A DNA stretch of 64,000 nt from Mycobacteroides sp. CBMA 271 (GTDB lineage Bacteria; Actinomycetota; Actinomycetes; Mycobacteriales; Mycobacteriaceae): NCBI RefSeq assembly GCF_009729205.1, contig NZ_VTHB01000009.1, positions 124,001-188,000 of the forward strand, read 5' to 3'. Below the pieces are notes generated by a model. The model was given only the letters and a program-made list of their open reading frames with translations. It searched no databases and was not told where the DNA came from. Positions 58,646-64,000 of the stretch are shown in pieces; within the stretch, counting starts at the first letter, position 1; every line of letters starts with the position of its first letter. Both the position numbers and the translations under genes were made by a program.

Positions 58646-60342
58646 TGCCCCACGTCGTTACCCAGGCGTGCTGTAACGAGGGCTCCTGCGTTTACGCATG
58701 CCCGGTTAACTGCATCCACCCGACGCCTGATGAGCCAGATTTCCTCACGGCTGAGATGTTGCATATCGACGCCTCCGCATGCGTCGACTGTGGTGCGTGC
58801 GTCGCCGCCTGCCCGGTGGATGCCATCAAGCCGGACTCGGTCCTCAAGGAAGAGCAGCTGCCGTTCCTGCGGATCAACGCCGAGTTTTATCCGCGCGAAA
58901 TCCCCCGTGCCAGTTTGGCGCCGGTCATGCAGGCGCCGCCGGTTCGGGAGAGCGGTCGCTCGCTGAAGGTGGCCATCATCGGCTCCGGCCCGGCTGCCAT
59001 GTACGCCGCCGACGAACTGCTGACCCAGCCGAACGTGAAGGTCAACATGTTCGAAAGGCTGCCCGCTCCATACGGTTTGGTACGTGCCGGGGTTGCCCCC
59101 GATCACCAGCAGACCAAGCGGGTGACGAAGCTCTTCGACACGATGGCGGCCCAGCCCAACTTCGAGTTCTTCCTGAACGTGAGGGTTGGCAGTCTTGAAG
59201 AAGGCGCCGACGTCACCCACGAGGAACTACTGGCGCATCACCATGCGGTGATCTACTCCGTCGGCGCGTCGTCGGATCGTCGGCTGGACATCCCCGGGAT
59301 CGAGCTGCCGGGCAACGCCACCGCCACCCAGGTGGTCGCATGGATCAACGCGCATCCCGACTACACCGATTTCCGGGTGGACCTTTCGAGCCGTCGCGCG
59401 GTTGTTGTCGGTAACGGGAACGTGGCTCTCGACGTGGCGCGGGTTCTCACCGGAGATACCGATCGCCTTGCCCGCACAGACATTTCAGATACCGCCTTGG
59501 CGGCGCTGCGCGGCAGCAAGCTGCGTGAAGTGATCATCGTGGGCCGCCGTGGGCCGGAGCACTCGGCGTTTACCCTGCCCGAACTCCTCGGCCTTGTCGG
59601 TCTGCCCGACATGACGGTGGTGTTGGACGAAGAAGCTGCGAGCGCAGTCGACGTGGCGCTGCAGACGCATCTGGAACCGTTGACCCGCCAGAAGCTCGAA
59701 GTGCTGAGCACGCTACCGCGCGAGGCGCGCGAACCGGGCGGCAAGACCATCCGGTTTGCCTACAACCGCACCCCCGCCAAGGTGCTGGGCGACGGTCGTG
59801 TCCAGGGCATCGAATTCCAGCATGGCGATGCCACCGACACCATCGAGGCGGGTCTTCTCCTCACCTCGATCGGTTACCGCGGCGTTCCGATGCCCGACGT
59901 GCCCTTTGACAACCAGCGTGCCGTCATCCCGAATGAGCAAGGGCGCGTGATGGATCCGGCCACCGGCAAGGCGCATCCCGGCACCTATGTGGCGGGCTGG
60001 ATCAAGCGCGGTCCGACGGGATTCATCGGGACCAACAAGTCCTGCTCGCAGCAGACGGTCACCTCGCTGGTCGAGGACTACAACCACGGGCTGCTCGCCG
60101 ACCCCGCGGATCGGCTGTCGGGATTGTCCAAGCTGATCCGGCGGCGTCAGCCCACGATCGTCGATCACGACGGCTGGCTCGCCATTGACCGCGCGGAGAT
60201 CGCGCGCGGTAAGGGCGAGGGCCGTCCGCGTGACAAGTTTGTCTCGGTGCCGGAGATGCTCCGCGCCGCCGCGACCGCCCCGGAGCCACCGTTGTGGCGT
60301 AAGGCGATTCGCGGATCGGTGCTGGAGGACCTGCTGCGGTAG
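58645..60342 (+). CDS. fprB: ferredoxin / NADPH-ferredoxin oxidoreductase fusion
   Basis: 565 aa. The N-terminal 7Fe/8Fe-type ferredoxin domain (1 to about 75) has CCNEGSCVYACPVNCIHP and CVDCGACVAACPVDAI. The FAD/NADPH reductase part starts near 105 (VAIIGSGPAAMYAADELL), with APYGLVRAGVAPDHQQTK, GNGNVALDVARVL and GTYVAGWIKRGPTGFIGTNK. It matches M. tuberculosis FprB (Rv0886). Translationally coupled to the AurF-type oxygenase. Confidence 0.95.
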   Translation: MPHVVTQACCNEGSCVYACPVNCIHPTPDEPDFLTAEMLHIDASACVDCGACVAACPVDAIKPDSVLKEEQLPFLRINAEFYPREIPRASLAPVMQAPPVRESGRSLKVAIIGSGPAAMYAADELLTQPNVKVNMFERLPAPYGLVRAGVAPDHQQTKRVTKLFDTMAAQPNFEFFLNVRVGSLEEGADVTHEELLAHHHAVIYSVGASSDRRLDIPGIELPGNATATQVVAWINAHPDYTDFRVDLSSRRAVVVGNGNVALDVARVLTGDTDRLARTDISDTALAALRGSKLREVIIVGRRGPEHSAFTLPELLGLVGLPDMTVVLDEEAASAVDVALQTHLEPLTRQKLEVLSTLPREAREPGGKTIRFAYNRTPAKVLGDGRVQGIEFQHGDATDTIEAGLLLTSIGYRGVPMPDVPFDNQRAVIPNEQGRVMDPATGKAHPGTYVAGWIKRGPTGFIGTNKSCSQQTVTSLVEDYNHGLLADPADRLSGLSKLIRRRQPTIVDHDGWLAIDRAEIARGKGEGRPRDKFVSVPEMLRAAATAPEPPLWRKAIRGSVLEDLLR

Positions 60343-60347
60343 AGCGG

Positions 60348-60830
60348 CTACTCGCCGCCGCCCGCCGCGTACTTCTTGAGCTCCTCAGGGTCGACAACCT
60401 TGACCGGCTGACCCATTGACCACAGGTGACCGAACGGGTCCTTGATGACGCCGAACCGGTCGCCCCAGAACTGGTCTTCCAGTGGCATCTCGACGGCCGC
60501 TCCGGCATCGACGGCGCGCTGGAACCAGTCGTCGACATTGGGCACCGTGAGGTGGATCGTGACCGGGGTGCCGCCAAGCGCCGCAGGGGTGCTGGACTTG
60601 CCGTCGTTGTACTCGGGGAAGTCGTCGTTCATCATGATCGTCGTGCCGTTGATCTTGACGGCGGCGTGCATCACCTTGCCGTCAGGAGTCTCGAGAATGC
60701 CAAGCTCCTCGGCGCCAAAAGCGTTCTTGTAGAACTCGATCGCCGCGCGCGAGTCCTCGACGATGATGTATGGCGACACTGAGGGTTCCACGGGTGGTAG
60801 GGCTTCAGGAGCAGAGTCGGATGAGGTCAT
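60348..60830 (-). CDS. VOC/glyoxalase-fold protein (Rv0887c-like)
   Basis: 160 aa with two babbabbb halves: SPYIIVEDSRAAIEFYKNAF, VMHAAVKINGTTIMMNDDFP, and VTIHLTVPNVDDWFQRAVDA, GVIKDPFGHLWSMGQPV. The PhnB-like PFGHLW ending is typical. Ligand unknown. The ATG at 60830 is chosen over a frame eight codons longer. It is convergent with fprB. Confidence 0.85.
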   Translation of the reverse strand: MTSSDSAPEALPPVEPSVSPYIIVEDSRAAIEFYKNAFGAEELGILETPDGKVMHAAVKINGTTIMMNDDFPEYNDGKSSTPAALGGTPVTIHLTVPNVDDWFQRAVDAGAAVEMPLEDQFWGDRFGVIKDPFGHLWSMGQPVKVVDPEELKKYAAGGGE

Positions 60831-60946
60831 GGGACCCACCCAACCACGGCCCACCGACAGGCGCCAGATGTCAGGAAAAGTAGGCCTCTCGCATCATCAT
60901 CACGGCGAACCAGGGGGTTCCCGCGAGGGCCAACACGCCGTGGCGG

Positions 60947-62083
60947 TTAAGCACCCACGCGCGCGTGCAGGAGTCCAAACCCGTCGACGGATTCGATGGA
61001 CCGGGGTCCGGGACCGACATACAGCGCGGCCGGGCGCACCAGCTTGTCGAGACGCTTCTGCTCCAAGATGTGCGCGCTCCAGCCCGCGGTGCGGGCGCAG
61101 GTGAACATCGCGGGCATCATGCGCAGCGGCACCTGTGCGAAGTCGAGGATCACCGCTGCCCAGAACTCGACATTGGTCTCGATGACGCGATCCGGACGAC
61201 GTTCCCGCAGCTCGGTGAGGGCGGCCTGCTCGAGGGCGGCGGCCACCTCGTAGCGCGCGGCGCCGAGGCGCTTGGCAGTGCTGCGCAGCACCCGCGCACG
61301 CGGATCCTCGGCGCGGTACACGCGGTGTCCGAAGCCCATGAGCTTCTCGCGGCGATCCAGGATGCCCTTGATGACGCCACGGGCATCGCCGGTCTTCTCG
61401 GCCTGCTCGATCATCGGCAGTACGCGCGCGGGGGCACCGCCGTGCAGTGGCCCGCTCATCGCGCCGACCGCACCCGAGAGCGCGGCGGCCACGTCGGCGC
61501 CGGTGGAGGCGATGACTCGGGCGGTGAACGTCGAGGCGTTCATCCCGTGCTCGGCGGCCGACACCCAGTACGCGTCGATCGCCTCGACATGCTTCGGGTC
61601 GGGGTCGCCCTGCCAGCGGGTCATGAAACGTTCTGTCACGGTGGAACATTCGTCGACAATCTGCTGCGGTACGGCGGGCTGGTTCAGGCCGCGTGCCGAC
61701 TGCGCGACATAAGACAGCGCCATCACCGATGCGCGGGCCAGCTGATTGCGCGCGGTCACCTCGTCGGTGTCCAACAGCGGCTCGAAGCCCCAGATGGGGG
61801 CGAGCATCGCGAGCCCGGCCTGAACGTCAACCCGGACGTCGCCGGTGTGTACCGGGACGGGGAAGGGCTCCGCGGGCGGTAGTCCCTGCCCGAACTTTCC
61901 GTCGACCAGTAGCGCCCACACATCGCCGAAGGTGATGCGCGCATCGACGAGATCCTCGATATCGACCCCGCGATAGCGCAGGGCCCCGCCGTCCTTGTCC
62001 GGCTCGGCGATCTCGGTGGCGAAGGCAGTCACGCCCTCCAGTCCAGGTGCGAAATCCGCTGGTAGCGGCGCTGCAACCGTCAT
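60947..62083 (-). CDS. citA: citrate synthase 2
   Basis: 378 aa with the active-site histidines in EHGMNASTFTARV and GFGHRVYRAEDPRARV, plus MSGPLHGGAPARVL. The aspartate-bearing NVEFWAAVILDF is followed by RTAGWSAHILEQ. It condenses acetyl-CoA and oxaloacetate. Matches CitA (Rv0889c) in length and place. The ATG at 62083 is preceded by GGTAGGGAGTCGAG. Confidence 0.93.
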   Translation of the reverse strand: MTVAAPLPADFAPGLEGVTAFATEIAEPDKDGGALRYRGVDIEDLVDARITFGDVWALLVDGKFGQGLPPAEPFPVPVHTGDVRVDVQAGLAMLAPIWGFEPLLDTDEVTARNQLARASVMALSYVAQSARGLNQPAVPQQIVDECSTVTERFMTRWQGDPDPKHVEAIDAYWVSAAEHGMNASTFTARVIASTGADVAAALSGAVGAMSGPLHGGAPARVLPMIEQAEKTGDARGVIKGILDRREKLMGFGHRVYRAEDPRARVLRSTAKRLGAARYEVAAALEQAALTELRERRPDRVIETNVEFWAAVILDFAQVPLRMMPAMFTCARTAGWSAHILEQKRLDKLVRPAALYVGPGPRSIESVDGFGLLHARVGA

Positions 62084-62213
62084 GATTCTCGACTCCCTAC
62101 CTGTGGGTAACAACTCGGTAACGCCGATTCTCGCACCCGCAATTAAGGGCGGTTCTTAGTCACTGAGATGTCCTATAGCCCGTTCTTAATCGCCCGCCTG
62201 TAGCGTGATTTTC

Positions 62214-62852
62214 GTGACCGAATGGCTGCGTTCGAACTACCGTCCCGGCGAGAAGGACGGCAGTGGCGATCTGGATGTCGATTGGCTCGACGATGGCTGG
62301 CTTCCCTTGCTGCACACATGGTTTGACCTTGCGGTGTCCTCGGGCATACCGGAACCGAACGCGATGGTGCTTGCCACGGTCGAGGACGGGCGGCCGGTGA
62401 CGCGCACGGTGCTGTGCAAGGGTTTCGACGCCGCCGGTGTGACGTTCTTCTCAAACTACGATTCCGCCAAGGGGCGCCAGCTCGCACAAACCCCCTATGC
62501 GAGCGTCACGTTCCCCTGGTACGCGCTGGGGCGGCAGGTCCACGTGCGCGGCCAGGTGACCAAGGTCGATCCGGCGCAGACCGCCGACTATTGGACCAAC
62601 CGGCCCCGCGGATCGCAGCTGGGGGCGTGGGCCTCGCAGCAGTCCGCACCCATCGAGTCGCGCGAGGCGCTGGTGGCGCAGCTCGATGACGTCACCCAGC
62701 GGTTCGCCGATCTAGACGAGGTACCGGTGCCGCCGCAGTGGGGCGGTTACGTCATCGCGCCCGAGACCGTCGAATTCTGGCAGGGGCGCGAAAACCGGAT
62801 CCACAACCGCGTCGTCGTCAGCGGCGCGCGGGTGCAGCGGCTGCAGCCGTGA
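62214..62852 (+). CDS. pdxH: pyridoxamine 5'-phosphate oxidase
   Basis: 212 aa with FMN-binding VTRTVLCKGFDAAGVTFFSN and SAKGRQL, the PLP-site WASQQSAPIESRE and the C-terminal FWQGRENRIHNR. It makes pyridoxal phosphate, the cofactor of the nearby SerC and DapC. GTG at 62214 lies 7 nt after a TAGCGT -10 (62201-62206), suggesting a leaderless mRNA. Its last 35 nt overlap the convergent flavoprotein gene. In M. tuberculosis pdxH is elsewhere (Rv2607). Confidence 0.93.
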   Translation: MTEWLRSNYRPGEKDGSGDLDVDWLDDGWLPLLHTWFDLAVSSGIPEPNAMVLATVEDGRPVTRTVLCKGFDAAGVTFFSNYDSAKGRQLAQTPYASVTFPWYALGRQVHVRGQVTKVDPAQTADYWTNRPRGSQLGAWASQQSAPIESREALVAQLDDVTQRFADLDEVPVPPQWGGYVIAPETVEFWQGRENRIHNRVVVSGARVQRLQP

Positions 62853-64000
62853 GGTCCAGCGCGGCCAGGTAGCCGAAGACCAAGGCCGGTCCGATGGTGG
62901 CGCCCGGTCCGGCGTAGGTGTGGCCCATCAGTGCGGCGCTTGCATTTCCCGCCGCGTACAGGCCGGGGATGACGGAACCGTCGGGGCGTAGTGCGCGCCC
63001 GTTGGCGTCGGTGTCGATACCGCCCTTGGTGCCTAGATCGCCGGGGACGATGCGGGCGGCGTAGTACGGACCCCGATTCAATTCGCCCAGACTGGGATTG
63101 GGTTTATTGGTGATGTCCCCGTAGTAGTGGTCATATGCCGATTCGCCACGGTGGAAGTCCTCGTCGCATCCGGTGCGCGCGAACTCGTTGAACCGGGTGA
63201 CCGTGGATTCGAGTGCATCCACCGGTATGCCTATGGCCTGTGCGAGCTCGGTGATGCTGTCCGCCTTAGTGATTGCGCCGCTCTTGAGCCAGGACTTGGG
63301 CAGGGGAGCGCGCCCGGTGACACCGGCGAAGGTGTATCGGTTGCGATACGTCTGGTCGAAGATCAGCCAGGCAGGCAGGTTCTCGGCGGGGCCGGTTCCG
63401 GAGCCGAACTGGCCGCCGAACATCTGATGGGTCGCTTCGACGTAGGGCAGTGACTCGTTCATGAAGCGCTGCCCGCGGCTATTGATGAGCATGCTGCGGG
63501 GCAGGGAGCGCTCGGCGAGCGCGAACCAGGGCCCCTTGGGTAGCGGGATGGACGGCGCCCACCAGGCATCATCCATGAGAGATAGTGCGGCACCGGCTGT
63601 CTCGGCGGCAACGATGCCGTCTCCGGTATTGGAGGTGGCGCCGATCGACCACTGCGCGCCTGCGGGTTCGCGGTGGTATTTGGCGCGCATCTGCGTATTG
63701 TGGTCAAAACCGCCGCAGGCGATCATGACGCCGAGACGGGCGGTGATGGTCCCCTGATCGGTGAGGATCCCGGTGACGCGACCATCGGCCAGCACGAGCT
63801 CACGCAGTGCGGTGCCCAGCCGCACGGGGATACCAGCCTCCTTGACGCCAACGAAAAGTGATGCCACCAAGGCGCTTCCGACACCGACGAGGTGCTGGCG
63901 CCGTAGTTTGGCCACCGCGGTGCGGGCGCCCACTTGGAACATGCGCCACGGGCCGCGCCAGTGCCGCAGGCCGGTGCTGAGCCACCGGTAGTCGGATTGT
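62818..64000 (-). CDS. FAD-binding dehydrogenase, 3-ketosteroid-delta1-dehydrogenase-like (runs off right edge)
   Basis: The window holds the C-terminal 393 codons. RLGVMIACGGFDHN, SNTGDGIVAAETAGAALSLM, VTRFNEFARTGCDEDFHRGE, PYYAARIVPGDLGTKGGIDT and LYAAGNASAALMGHTYAGPG are typical of KstD/fumarate-reductase-type flavoproteins. Steroid ring dehydrogenation is a likely but unproven role. The frame is open to the right edge (SDYRWLSTGLRHW), so the FAD-binding N-terminus lies outside. The 3' end overlaps pdxH by 35 nt. Confidence 0.8.
   Translation of the reverse strand, partial: QSDYRWLSTGLRHWRGPWRMFQVGARTAVAKLRRQHLVGVGSALVASLFVGVKEAGIPVRLGTALRELVLADGRVTGILTDQGTITARLGVMIACGGFDHNTQMRAKYHREPAGAQWSIGATSNTGDGIVAAETAGAALSLMDDAWWAPSIPLPKGPWFALAERSLPRSMLINSRGQRFMNESLPYVEATHQMFGGQFGSGTGPAENLPAWLIFDQTYRNRYTFAGVTGRAPLPKSWLKSGAITKADSITELAQAIGIPVDALESTVTRFNEFARTGCDEDFHRGESAYDHYYGDITNKPNPSLGELNRGPYYAARIVPGDLGTKGGIDTDANGRALRPDGSVIPGLYAAGNASAALMGHTYAGPGATIGPALVFGYLAALDLTAAAAAPARR

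Noticed and set aside
1..64000. tRNA, rRNA, complete insertion sequence, prophage or CRISPR array
   Set aside because: No cloverleaf with CCA-end pattern, no transposase or integrase motifs, and no regular repeat-spacer array were found on reading both strands. A dedicated scan (tRNAscan, ISfinder, CRISPRCasFinder) would settle it.

Overview
The window looks like chromosomal DNA of a rapidly growing mycobacterium, most likely the Mycobacteroides abscessus/chelonae group. Coding DNA is GC-rich with many GTG starts. From 0.8 to 62 kb the core gene order follows the Mycobacterium tuberculosis segment dapC-fadA-fadB-xpb-Rv0862c-Rv0863-moaC2-mog-moaE2-rpfA-moaD2-moaA2-cspB-(Rv0875c to Rv0877)-(Rv0879c to Rv0883c)-serC-Rv0885-fprB-Rv0887c-citA. 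Clade-specific blocks interrupt it. The species is inferred from synteny, protein resemblance and recall of the mmpL8_MAB region; no database search was made. No rRNA, tRNA, CRISPR array, intact insertion sequence or prophage was seen.

1-4.2 kb: start of dapC, then the fadA-fadB beta-oxidation operon behind a structured divergent region. 4.7-11.9 kb: a lipid-assembly operon of two HxxxDG acyltransferases, a serine hydrolase and a large MmpL transporter. 11.8-15.6 kb: a TetR regulator divergent from a class A flavin monooxygenase, then an F420/luciferase-like oxidoreductase and an SRPBCC protein. 15.6-27.4 kb: core genes for DNA repair (XPB, AlkD-like), molybdopterin synthesis (moaC, mog, moaE, moaD, moaA), resuscitation (rpfA with a c-di-AMP riboswitch leader) and cold shock, plus a tandem pair of methyltransferases. 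27.4-37.4 kb: conserved membrane proteins, transporters, a MarR regulator, an rRNA methyltransferase, SepH, two LpqH-like lipoproteins and a DUF202 pair.

37.4-41.0 kb: a small unit with a saccharopine-dehydrogenase-like enzyme, a PaaX-like regulator, a membrane protein and an alpha/beta hydrolase. Its two outward-facing promoters share a 36-bp element, so it looks like a self-contained regulon. 41.0-49.4 kb: an accessory island of visibly lower GC bounded by gene debris (a 13E12/DUF222 remnant and P450 fragments). It carries two divergent operons: aldehyde dehydrogenase plus acyl-CoA synthetase, and P450, unknown protein, NTF2-like protein and [3Fe-4S] ferredoxin. Together these could oxidise a hydrophobic substrate to an acyl-CoA.

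49.4-56.2 kb: a secreted penicillin/AHL-acylase-type hydrolase, a GNAT-like protein, and a two-gene sugar-transfer system (GT2-GtrA fusion plus a GT39-type membrane transferase). 56.2-64 kb: serC, an AurF-type diiron oxygenase coupled to fprB, a VOC protein, citA, pdxH and the C-terminal part of a ketosteroid-dehydrogenase-like flavoprotein that runs off the right edge.
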